From contig JABLXY010000001.1 of assembly GCA_013177795.1 (NCBI GenBank), forward strand, positions 372,001-436,000: a stretch of DNA of 64,000 nucleotides, given 5' to 3'. Below the pieces are notes generated by a model. The model saw only the letters and a list, made by a program, of their open reading frames with translations, had not been told where the DNA came from and searched no databases. Position numbers and translations under genes: made by a program. Source of the stretch: Syntrophaceae bacterium (GTDB lineage: Bacteria > Desulfobacterota > Syntrophia > Syntrophales > UBA2192). Positions 54,294 to 62,377 of the stretch are shown piece after piece; position 1 is the first letter of the stretch; the number at the start of each line of letters is the position of its first letter.

Positions 54294-54613
54294 GTCCGTG
54301 CTGCGACGGACCCGCCGGGACGCAGATCGTAGCCCCGTTGGCTGCCCTCGGCGGCCGAATTGGCCGTGAACCTCGCATCGCCCGAATGGACGGGAGAACC
54401 GGTGCAGGCGCCCCGGCCTCTCATGCGGCTTAGGCAACCGCGGTATGGCTGACGCCCGCCCCTGTGGCGGGCGGCGATGGGTACGGAAGGCCGCATGCCC
54501 TATTGTCCGGCGCCGTACCCGACGAGCCGGGAAGTTTCTGCCGGGCGTGGTGCGCCCGGAGTACGGCTGCGGTTCGGATGATCCCGGGAAGGTTTCCTTC
54601 GCCGGGTTTTTTT
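54294..54613 (+). ncRNA. Candidate structured RNA with terminator
   Basis: This ORF-poor stretch has nested perfect stems: GTCCGT(gctgcg)ACGGAC at 54294-54311; CGGCC(gaatt)GGCCG at 54352-54366; CATGCGGC (54422-54429) with GCCGCATG (54490-54497), enclosing GCCCGCC(cctgt)GGCGGGC; GCCGTAC (54512-54518) with GTACGGC (54561-54567), enclosing CCGGGCG(tggtg)CGCCCGG. It ends in a strong terminator at 54583. I do not recognise a known family. High GC makes short stems common, but the nesting and the terminator argue for a real transcript. Confidence 0.45.
54583..54613 (+). terminator. Strong intrinsic terminator
   Basis: CCCGGGAAGG-TTT-CCTTCGCCGGG followed by seven T. No plus-strand gene precedes it closely, which is why the region before it is taken as a transcribed RNA. 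Confidence 0.8.
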
Positions 54614-55946
54614 GCGTCCCGGGGCCGCCAGGCCGCCGGTCGAGATACAGGGCAGACAGTGCCTGCCGGCAGCATCTTTTCGATTTCCGCATGGTCAGGA
54701 CATTCGGCCGGGCCGGGCCTCTCGCCGTCCCCGCCCGTGCTGTGGAGGCGACGACGAGCCGCAGCGTTTCGCCCCTGCGACGATCCCCGGCGATGGTGTG
54801 GGGGGAGCGGGCGAACGGAGTCCGGGCGGACGGCCCGTGATCGCTTGTCGCCCCGCTTCCGCGCCGCAGGCGCGGCAGGGGCGCGAGGGCCGGACGACCG
54901 GACGGGGCAGCCCGGCAGATGCCGGTGCGCGCAGGGCGCGCGGTGAGCGCGCCCGGATCGGCGCGCACCGGGGCCGGGCGGCGCGCTGCGGGTGCTTGAG
55001 CCGCTCCCACGGGGCATGGGGGGCGGCGAGAGGGAGGCGCGCCGTCCCCTCAGAACGTCTGTTTGGGGGGACGGCGCGCCGGGGCATGCAGCCGGCCCTT
55101 TTCCTCAATGCCGCCGGTAAATCCGGCGGTTACACATATATGGCAGGCACACATCAGCGGATGAAGAAGTCGCAACGGGTCAACAGGCAGGCAACCTTTC
55201 AGCCTCCGCAGTCTACCGACAGGGACCGGCGGAGTTCCCTTCCTCACGCGAGGCGGTTTGCGCTGGGTTCGGCGTAAGCTGTGAAATCTGTTGGATTTTA
55301 CATTCACCGTTCATTCTTTCGAGTCTGAAAGCGAACGCCCCCCCGCAAGCGGCCGACCGGCCTATGGACAGCCCGCCGTTCATCGTGCGCTCCGGCTGCC
55401 CACAGGCCGGTAGCAGGCTGCACACAGGGGACACCTGCGCCTTTTTTCCCCTAAATACCCTATTCATATCAGCGGCTTACCGTCGTTAAAGGAAGAAAAA
55501 CAGGGGGCACCCACTCCAGCGAAGCCGCCCTGTGGGCAGCCGCGCCGCCTCACGCCCGGCAGGCTGTCCACAGGGGGGCGCCGCTGGGAACGGCGCGAGC
55601 CGTTGCCCGTGGCCGGATTGGCTCGGGATATTTTCCGATTATTCGCAGCACGGACCGCCGTTGCAAATCGCTGACATGCCAACACTTGAAGGCTATAGGG
55701 GCGGCCGTTGCAAAAACTCCCCATCGAAAAATTCCCGTCCAGGAGCGCGCAGCGCCGCACAGGACGGCGCAGACCCGTTATTTCGCGAAAAGACGGCAAA
55801 AGTTCGCCATCTTTTCGCGTTTTTCGGGGTCAGAACCGCGCAGGACGGCGCAGCAAGCTCCTGCGTAAAACAGACTCAATCGGAATCATTGCGGATTCGT
55901 CGAAATTCCCCCGGGAAATATCCGGGAATAATTCAGGAGGTGAAGC
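54614..55946. other. ORF-poor, hairpin-rich region
   Basis: No frame here looks like a protein. It contains a 14-bp perfect stem, GGCGCGCCGTCCCC (55036-55049) with its complement at 55077-55090; a hairpin CCGCCGG-TAAAT-CCGGCGG near 55,113-55,131; at least five CTGTCCACAGG-like sites (near 55371, 55400, 55420, 55529, 55564) in both orientations; and a hairpin at 55784-55819 (CGCGAAAAGA / TCTTTTCGCG) between two 18-bp direct repeats (55755 and 55836). It could hold a replication or transfer origin, recombinase sites, or RNA structure. Confidence 0.45.
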
Positions 55947-56351
55947 ATGAGGCTCGAAGAGCAATACCTTCAGAGGGCCCGGCGGAACCATCCGCCCGGC
56001 CGCCCGCCGCGGGAGTGCCGCCTGGTGGAGGGCCGCATACGGTCTTTCCTGCGGTTCTGCGAGGGACGCGGCATCGACCGCATTCGCCGCATCGGGCAGC
56101 CCGAGGTGGCCGCCTACCTGGACCGCCTCGCGCGCCAGGGCAAGGCGCCCTCGACGGTCTACCGGGTTCGGCTCGCCCTGCGCGAGTTCGCCGAGTCCCG
56201 CCGGCTTCCGGTCCACCTCGCCCGGGATCACCGCCCGGCCCGGCGGCTGATCGCCCGCGCCCGCGTGCGGGAGGTCATCGAGACCGCAATCTACCTGTCG
56301 CCGGAGCAGCGGATGCGGCTCCTGGCTGACCTCGAGGAGGTGAAACGATGA
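55947..56351 (+). CDS. Tyrosine-recombinase core-binding-domain protein
   Basis: A 134-residue protein like the N-terminal SAM-like DNA-binding domain of phage integrases (RIRSFLRFCEGRGIDRIRRIGQPEVAAYLDRLAR, then STVYRVRLALREF). It has no catalytic domain. It overlaps the next recombinase gene by ATGA, so the two are made together and may work as a pair. AGGAGGTGAAGC precedes the ATG. Confidence 0.7.
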   Translation: MRLEEQYLQRARRNHPPGRPPRECRLVEGRIRSFLRFCEGRGIDRIRRIGQPEVAAYLDRLARQGKAPSTVYRVRLALREFAESRRLPVHLARDHRPARRLIARARVREVIETAIYLSPEQRMRLLADLEEVKR

Positions 56352-57394
56352 GCAAGCGAAGCAACTACGGCTGCGGCAGCACCCTGGCCCACCCGGAGAC
56401 GATCCGCGGGCTGGCCCGGCGGGCCGCCGACCACTCGGGCCGCGGCTCGGTCACGGAGCGCAGGGCGGCGACCGCCCTGGGCCACCTGGCGCGGCACCTG
56501 GCGCAGCACGGCATCAAGGACCTGCGCCGGGCGGGCCGGGGGCACATCGAGGCGCTCTGCGAAAGCTGGAGGAAGGAGCGCGACGAGGGGCGGCTGTCGC
56601 GGTCGGCCGTCACGAACTACGCCTCGGCCCTCAACGGCGTCTTCGCGGCCGTGGAGAGGGGGGACCTGCGGATAGACCTCGCCGCGGAGGGCCTGCAGCG
56701 CGGCCGGCCCTACACCAACGAGGACCGCGCCGCGGCGGCCGGCGCCCGCGACGCGCTCGTCTCGTGGCTCGAGCTCCGAGCCGAGATCGCCTACAGCCGC
56801 GAGGACCGCCTCATGCTCGAGGGGGCGATCCACGCCGTGCGGCTCCAGGAGGCCGCCGGCCTGCGCCTGCGCGAGTCGGGAAACCTCAAGATCCTCGAAA
56901 AGGAGCCCCGCGACGGCTGCATCGCCCTGGGCCGCACCGACGGCCCCAAGAACGGCCGGCCCCGCGAGGCGCTGCTCTACGACCCCGGGGCGCTCCGGGA
57001 CGCGCAGGCCTTCGTCCGCAGGAACCGCCGCGTCTTCGCCCGGGGCTCGCTCATCCCCGCCGCGATGACGACGAAGCAGTGGATGGACAAGATGCACCAC
57101 CTGCTGAGGCAGTTCCGCGAGGACACGGGCCTGGCCCACCCGGGCTACCACGGCCACCGCCACGCCTACGCCCAGCGGCTCTACGCCGATCTCTACGAGG
57201 CCGGCCACGGCGTGCGCGTCGAGGCCCCCGTGAAGGAGGGCCGCTTCGGCAAAGAACACATCGCCTCCGTCGCGGAGCGGCTGGGCGTGTCGCCCGACAG
57301 GGCCCGGGAGATCGACCGGGAGATCCGCCTCGAGGTCTCCCGCAACCTCGGCCACGGCCGGGTGAACATCACGCGGAGCTACCTCGGGGAATGA
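56348..57394 (+). CDS. Tyrosine recombinase (Integrase_1-like)
   Basis: A 348-residue protein. The catalytic domain has Arg in QEAAGLRLRESGNL, HGHRHAYAQRL as the box II His/Arg, and NLGHGRVNITRSYLGE, in which the Tyr near the end is the likely nucleophile. It resembles integrases of mobile islands rather than the tRNA-adjacent enzyme at 57691. It forms an operon with the small core-binding protein before it. Confidence 0.75.
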   Translation: MSKRSNYGCGSTLAHPETIRGLARRAADHSGRGSVTERRAATALGHLARHLAQHGIKDLRRAGRGHIEALCESWRKERDEGRLSRSAVTNYASALNGVFAAVERGDLRIDLAAEGLQRGRPYTNEDRAAAAGARDALVSWLELRAEIAYSREDRLMLEGAIHAVRLQEAAGLRLRESGNLKILEKEPRDGCIALGRTDGPKNGRPREALLYDPGALRDAQAFVRRNRRVFARGSLIPAAMTTKQWMDKMHHLLRQFREDTGLAHPGYHGHRHAYAQRLYADLYEAGHGVRVEAPVKEGRFGKEHIASVAERLGVSPDRAREIDREIRLEVSRNLGHGRVNITRSYLGE

Positions 57395-57690
57395 CGCGGT
57401 TTGCGGATACGCGGCGGTTCCACGGGGGCCCGCGCCGAGGCGCGCGCCCCCGCAAAACCGCCGTTGCGGCCGGGCTCTTTTCTCGAGGTTGTGTGTGCTC
57501 GTCCCCTCAGGCCGCGTGGAGGAAGCCGCCGCTCAACTTTTTTTGCAACCGATGCACTCTGCCGTCTGCCCTCCCGGACATATATGAGTAGGAGCAGATG
57601 ATGAGGCAACGCATGCGCGCAACTCGACCCTTGCAGACGGCACCGCCCTGTGCTACTGCTGCGGCAGCACGCACCAATGGAGGGCTCTGT

Positions 57691-58902
57691 ATGCTGGGAG
57701 GGATCTACACGCGCCAGCGCTGCCCGCTCTGCGGCAAAAAGATGGTCGATAACCGCGTCAACGCCTGCGCCTGCCCCGATCACCCGGACCAGAAGGCCAC
57801 GCGCTTCGAGGTCATCTTCCGGGGCATCGGCCGGCGCTTCAGCGACTACCGGGCCGCCTTCCAGTTCCTTACGGGACTGCGCCACGAGGTCACCCAGGGG
57901 AAGTTCGACCCCCGGGACTACCGGAAGGACAACCCCCTGGGATTCAGCACCCTGGCGGGGCAGTACCTCGACTACAAGCGGCCGCGGGTCAAGTGGTCCA
58001 CCTGGCGCAATCTCCGCAGCTACATGACACGAGCCGTGGAATTTTTTGGCGAGAGGAACATCAAGGACATCAAGAGCGCCGATCTCGACGATCTGATCCA
58101 GTCTCTGCCGCTTTCCGGCAAAACCCGCCACAACGCGGCGAGCTGCCTGCGCAACTTCTACCGCTGGCTCATCGACCGCGAGGTGATCACGGCGGCCCCG
58201 AAGGTGCCGAAGGTCTCCTACGTCCTCGGGATGCGGCGGACCATCGACAAGGCCACGCAGCAGGCGATCCTCGACGAGCTTGCCCGGATCACCCGCCACG
58301 ACCCGAAGGTCGCCTTCGGTGTCCGTTTGCTCTGCACCTACATCTCGATCCGGCCCAACGAGCTGCGCCGGCTGCGGGAGTGCGACATCAACCTCGAGGA
58401 GGGGTTCCTCTTCTTCCCCGACCCGAAGGAGAAGAAGCCGAAGGTCGTGCCCATCACGCGGGAGGACGTCGAGGCGTTCAGGGGCTTCGGCGCGGGCAGG
58501 ACCGACATCCCCTTCTTCCGCCACGCCTCCGTGAAGGGGACGCCGGAGGGCCACCCCTTCAGCAAGAACGTCTTCTACGACTGGTGGCGTCGCGCCTGCC
58601 GGAACCTGGGCATCGAGGGCGTGGACCTCTACGGCGGCACCCGGCACAGCTCGGCGAGGGCGCTGCGCACGCAGCTCACCCCCGAGGCGATCAAGCGCCT
58701 GACCATGCACTCGACCAATGCCGCCTTCGAGCGCTACTTCCAGCTCGACGCGGAGGACCTGCGGCGGATGTACGGGCTGGCCCAACCCGAGGTCTCGAAA
58801 ATCGGGGCCGACCCCGCTAAAGATCTCTCGAAGCCTGCTAAAAAAGTGCTAAAGGTTTTTGAGGTGTCAAAAAATTGCAAGATATTGAAAATAAAGGAAT
58901 AA
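57691..58902 (+). CDS. int: Tyrosine recombinase, integrase of the tRNA-Leu element
   Basis: A 403-residue integrase. A zinc-ribbon-like start (CPLCGKKMVDNRVNACACPDH) precedes a core-binding domain (WSTWRNLRSYMTRAVEFFGE). The catalytic domain has Arg in SIRPNELRRLRE, GTRHSSARALR and a C-terminal Tyr in AAFERYFQLD. The stop is 2 bases from the tRNA-Leu 3' end, the usual place for an integrase beside its attachment site. I start at MLGGIY; the frame is open to 57598. Confidence 0.85.
   Translation: MLGGIYTRQRCPLCGKKMVDNRVNACACPDHPDQKATRFEVIFRGIGRRFSDYRAAFQFLTGLRHEVTQGKFDPRDYRKDNPLGFSTLAGQYLDYKRPRVKWSTWRNLRSYMTRAVEFFGERNIKDIKSADLDDLIQSLPLSGKTRHNAASCLRNFYRWLIDREVITAAPKVPKVSYVLGMRRTIDKATQQAILDELARITRHDPKVAFGVRLLCTYISIRPNELRRLRECDINLEEGFLFFPDPKEKKPKVVPITREDVEAFRGFGAGRTDIPFFRHASVKGTPEGHPFSKNVFYDWWRRACRNLGIEGVDLYGGTRHSSARALRTQLTPEAIKRLTMHSTNAAFERYFQLDAEDLRRMYGLAQPEVSKIGADPAKDLSKPAKKVLKVFEVSKNCKILKIKE
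58836..58852 (+). repeat. Candidate integrase arm-type site, right
   Basis: TGCTAAAAAAGTGCTAA, within the last codons of the integrase gene, matching 36150-36166 with one mismatch. Confidence 0.5.
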
Positions 58903-58904
58903 TA

Positions 58905-58992
58905 TGGTGCCTGGGGCGGGAATCGAACCCGCACAGTACGAGGTACCGAGGGATTTTAAGTCCCTTGCGTCTACCAGTTCCGCCACCCAGGC
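58905..58992 (-). tRNA. tRNA-Leu (TAA anticodon)
   Basis: An 88-base class II tRNA on the minus strand. The acceptor stem GCCTGGG pairs with CCCAGGC, the anticodon loop reads ACTTAAAAT with anticodon TAA, the T arm is GCGGGTTCGATTCCCGC and CCA is encoded. The 27 bases at its 3' end are repeated at 36087, so it is the target of the integrative element (attR) and remains intact. Confidence 0.95.
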
Positions 58993-59069
58993 CGTGCGAT
59001 AAGTTTCGGCATTTATAGTATTTCCGCACCATGCTGTCAAGAAGCGGGGCGGCGAAAGGTGTGAAGCAC

Positions 59070-60395
59070 ATGCAGGAAGTCGACATCCTCATCGAAGGCG
59101 GCACTGTCCTGACCCTCGACGACGCAGATACGATCCTTCACGCGGGATCGGTGGCGATCCGGGGCGACAGGATCCTCGCCGTCGGCCCCCGAGCCGACAT
59201 CGGCGGCCGCTACCGGGGCCGGACGGTCATCGACGCAGCGGGCCGCGTCGTGATGCCAGGGCTTGTTAACGCCCACACCCACGCGGCCATGACCTGCTTC
59301 CGGGGCATCGCCGACGACATGGAGCTCATGGAGTGGCTCAACAAGTACATCTTCCCCGCCGAGGCGAAGAACGTGGATGCCGAGCTTGCCTACTGGGGGA
59401 GCCTCCTGGCCTGCGCCGAGATGATCCGCTCGGGCACGACGTGCTTCTGCGACATGTACATCTTCGAGGACGAGACGGCGAAGGCGGCCAGCCTCGCCGG
59501 GATGCGCTGCCTGCTGGGCGAGGTGCTCTTCGACTTCCCCTCCCCCAACGTCAAGACCCCCGACGAAGGCCTGGCCTACACGGAGACCCTGATCCGGAAG
59601 TGGGCCGGCCATGACCTCGTGCGGATCACCGTGGAGCCCCATGCCCTGTACACCTGCTCGCCCGATCTGCTCAGGAAGTCCAAGGCACTGGCCGACCGCC
59701 ACGGGGTTCCCCTGTCGCTGCACCTGCTGGAGACGAAGTCGGAGCGCGAGGGCCTGACGGAGAAGCTGGGCGCAAGCCCCGTGCGGTTTCTGCGCGATGC
59801 GGGCCTGCTCGACGAAAACCTGCTGGCCTTCCACTGCGTCTGGCTCGACGAGGCGGACATCGAGATGTTCGCCCGCGCCGGTGCGAAGGCCGTCCACAAC
59901 CCCGAGAGCAACATGAAGCTCGCCTCGGGGGTGGCCCCCGTTCCGGCCCTGCAGGCCGCCGGGGTCACGGTGGCCCTGGGGACGGACGGCTGCGCCAGCA
60001 ACAACAACCTCGACATGCTCCAGGAGATGGACACGGCGGCCAAGCTGCACAAGGTCTCGCGGCTCGACCCCACGGCGATGAGCGCAAAGACCGTCCTGCG
60101 CATGGCCACCGCGGAAGGGGCCCGCGCCCTCGGCCTGGGCGCCGAGACGGGCAGGCTCGCCCCGGGCATGAAGGCCGACGTGATCACGCTGGACTTCAAC
60201 CGGCCCCACCTCACGCCCGTCTACAGCGAGTACTCCCACCTCGTCTACTGCGCCTCGGGTTCCGACGTGGACAATGTCGTGATCAACGGCCGCCTCGTCA
60301 TGGAGAACCGGAAGATCCTCACCTTCGACGAGGGGGAGGCCATGGACCGCGTCAACGCCATCGCCCGGCGCATCCGGGCAAGCCTCGGGATGTGA
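59070..60395 (+). CDS. MtaD-like amidohydrolase (5'-methylthioadenosine/S-adenosylhomocysteine deaminase type)
   Basis: A 441-residue amidohydrolase. Metal ligands are in GLVNAHTHAAMTCFRG (HxH), LSLHLLETKSE, LAFHCVWLDEAD and ALGTDGCASNNNLDML. The order and spacing match SAH/MTA/5'-deoxyadenosine deaminases, which convert these nucleosides to the inosine forms and help recycle S-adenosylmethionine by-products. It is 11 bases from a paralogue. The start MQEVDI follows AAAGGTGTGAAG. Confidence 0.87.
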   Translation: MQEVDILIEGGTVLTLDDADTILHAGSVAIRGDRILAVGPRADIGGRYRGRTVIDAAGRVVMPGLVNAHTHAAMTCFRGIADDMELMEWLNKYIFPAEAKNVDAELAYWGSLLACAEMIRSGTTCFCDMYIFEDETAKAASLAGMRCLLGEVLFDFPSPNVKTPDEGLAYTETLIRKWAGHDLVRITVEPHALYTCSPDLLRKSKALADRHGVPLSLHLLETKSEREGLTEKLGASPVRFLRDAGLLDENLLAFHCVWLDEADIEMFARAGAKAVHNPESNMKLASGVAPVPALQAAGVTVALGTDGCASNNNLDMLQEMDTAAKLHKVSRLDPTAMSAKTVLRMATAEGARALGLGAETGRLAPGMKADVITLDFNRPHLTPVYSEYSHLVYCASGSDVDNVVINGRLVMENRKILTFDEGEAMDRVNAIARRIRASLGM

Positions 60396-60406
60396 GGGGA
60401 CGAGCG

Positions 60407-61732
60407 ATGCCGACGGCCCAACCGATCGACCTTCTCGTCTCCGGTGGCACGCTGCTCACCCTGGCAGGCCCCCACGCTGCGATCGACGACGCGGCCGTGG
60501 GCATCTCGGGCGGCACGATCCAATTTGCCTGCGCCCGCCGCGACGCGCCTCCTGTGATGCCCCGAGAGACCCTCGATGCCGCGGGTTGCCTGGTCATGCC
60601 GGGCCTCATCAACACCCACACCCACCTGCCCATGACCTGCTTCAGGGGGCTTGCCGACGACCTGCCCCTGATGGAGTGGCTCCACGAGCACATGTTCCCC
60701 GCCGAGGCGAAGCACGTCAACCGCGAGATGATTTACAAAGGGGCCCTGCTGGGGATGGCCGAGATGATCCTCTCGGGGACGACGACGTGCTGCGACAGCT
60801 ACTTCTACGAGAGCAGCGTCGTGCAGGCCGCCGTCGATGTGGGGATGCGGATCGTGGCGGGCCAGGGGTTCATCGACTTCAAGCCCCCCGACGCGGAGGA
60901 GCTGCGCAGGAAGGCCGCTGCGGCGGAGAGCTTCATCGCGAAGTGGGGCCCCCGCGCCCCCATGGTCACCCCTTCTCTCTTCTGCCACTCCGCCTACACC
61001 TGCGACCCGGAGACGCTGCGGACGGTGAAGCGCGTCGCCGACGCAGCGGGCGTGCCCTTCATGATGCACCTCTCGGAGACGAAGGATGAGGTCGACATCA
61101 TCCGGTCGCGCTACGGGGCGAGGCCCGTACACCACCTGCGCTCGCTCGGGCTCCTCGGGGGCAAGTGCGCGATCGTGCACGGGGTCTGGCTGGAAGACGA
61201 CGAGATGGACATCCTGGCCGAGAGCGGGACGGGCCTCTGCCACTGCCCCGAGAGCAACATGAAGCTCGCCTCGGGGATTGCCCCCGTACCCGAGCTTCTC
61301 GCCCGCGGCGCGGCCGTGGGGCTGGGCACGGACGGCTCGGCCAGCAACAACGACCTGGACATGCTGCTGGAGCTCGACACGATGGCGAAGCTGCACAAGG
61401 TGGCGACGATGAACCCGACGGCGATGGACGCCGAGACGGCGCTGCGGATCGCCACGATCGGGGGCGCGCGGGTGCTGGGGCTCCAGGACCTCGTCGGGAC
61501 GGTCGAGCCCGGCAAGCGGGCCGATCTCATCGTGATCGACCTGCGCCGGCCGCACCTCACCCCCCTGTACCACCCCTTTTCTCAGGTCGTCTACGCCTGC
61601 CGCGGAGGCGATGTGAGGGATTCCATCATCGACGGGAAGGTCGTCATGAGAAACCGCGAGCTGCTCACGCTCGACGTGCGGAAGATCATGGACGACGTGC
61701 GCGAGATCGCCGAGCGGGTGAAGAGGGGATGA
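60407..61732 (+). CDS. MtaD-like amidohydrolase, second copy
   Basis: A 441-residue paralogue of the preceding enzyme, with the same ligands (NTHTHLPMTCFRG, FMMHLSETKDE, AIVHGVWLEDDE, LGTDGSASNNDLDML). The substrate pocket differs (for example CDSYFYESS against CDMYIFEDE), so the two may act on different nucleosides. The two genes are probably co-transcribed. GAGGGG precedes the ATG. Confidence 0.85.
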   Translation: MPTAQPIDLLVSGGTLLTLAGPHAAIDDAAVGISGGTIQFACARRDAPPVMPRETLDAAGCLVMPGLINTHTHLPMTCFRGLADDLPLMEWLHEHMFPAEAKHVNREMIYKGALLGMAEMILSGTTTCCDSYFYESSVVQAAVDVGMRIVAGQGFIDFKPPDAEELRRKAAAAESFIAKWGPRAPMVTPSLFCHSAYTCDPETLRTVKRVADAAGVPFMMHLSETKDEVDIIRSRYGARPVHHLRSLGLLGGKCAIVHGVWLEDDEMDILAESGTGLCHCPESNMKLASGIAPVPELLARGAAVGLGTDGSASNNDLDMLLELDTMAKLHKVATMNPTAMDAETALRIATIGGARVLGLQDLVGTVEPGKRADLIVIDLRRPHLTPLYHPFSQVVYACRGGDVRDSIIDGKVVMRNRELLTLDVRKIMDDVREIAERVKRG

Positions 61733-62192
61733 CGTTGCGTTCGCGCCTCCGGATGCTGAGAACCTTCTCGCAGCTGAAGCACGCCTCGCCCTGCCCGTCC
61801 GTGAGATCCACGGTGAACCGCCACTCCGTCCTGCCGTCCTTCGCCGCGGCGGCGCGGATCGCCTCCAGCTCCTCGTCGCCGATGCGGAAGGTTGCCCGAA
61901 GCGTGGAGCGCCCGGGCTTGCGGAACCGGAGGGTCGCCGCCTTGTCCCAGACTTCGTAGCCGGGGCCGAGCAGCTTGATCAGCATGATCATGTAGACGGG
62001 GTCCACGGCGCCGTACATGCTCCCGCCGAAGATCGTCCCGACGTAGTTGCGGGTGCGCCAAGTGAGCGGCAGCCGGATGCGGACCTCCCGCCAGTCCGAC
62101 GCGATGTACTCCACACGCGCCCCGGTCGCCCGATAGACCGGGAACCAGTTGAACCCCCATCGCTTCAGGCGTGTTTCCCACGACTCGGCCAT
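61686..62192 (-). CDS. DUF4442 thioesterase-like protein
   Basis: A 168-residue hot-dog-fold protein with YVGTIFGGSMYGAVDPVYMIML and VWDKAATLRFRKPGRSTLRATF, the pattern of DUF4442 (PaaI-type thioesterase relatives). It may cleave acyl-CoA thioesters. It converges on the deaminase gene, overlapping its 3' end by 47 bases; its arginine-rich tail is encoded in the overlap. Confidence 0.75.
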   Translation of the reverse strand: MAESWETRLKRWGFNWFPVYRATGARVEYIASDWREVRIRLPLTWRTRNYVGTIFGGSMYGAVDPVYMIMLIKLLGPGYEVWDKAATLRFRKPGRSTLRATFRIGDEELEAIRAAAAKDGRTEWRFTVDLTDGQGEACFSCEKVLSIRRRERNVIPSSPARRSRARRP

Positions 62193-62377
62193 CTGTCATC
62201 CCACCCCGTTGAACCGTACGTCAAGGCGGGAGGATTCTAGCACAGGGGGCCCGTAAAGGGTAGACCGCCGCGATCGCGGGAATGCTTAGACATCCCCTTC
62301 CCGGTTGTGATAAAAATATGAAGGAAAATGCGCTTTTCATGCATGGTCGGTTTCGGATGGGATGCAAGGGTATCCGC

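Noticed and set aside
54294-54613. RNase P RNA, tmRNA or a group II intron domain V
   Set aside because: The conserved cores that I would expect (GAGGAAAGTCC in RNase P; the intron AGC triad with its GAAA-like loop) are missing. The GCCGTAC/GTACGGC stem only vaguely resembles domain V.
54204-55010. A minus-strand coding region of 268 residues, and overlapping frames in all phases
   Set aside because: The products are arginine-, alanine- and proline-rich with no motif, no ribosome-binding site and no preferred strand. They are what GC-rich non-coding sequence gives.
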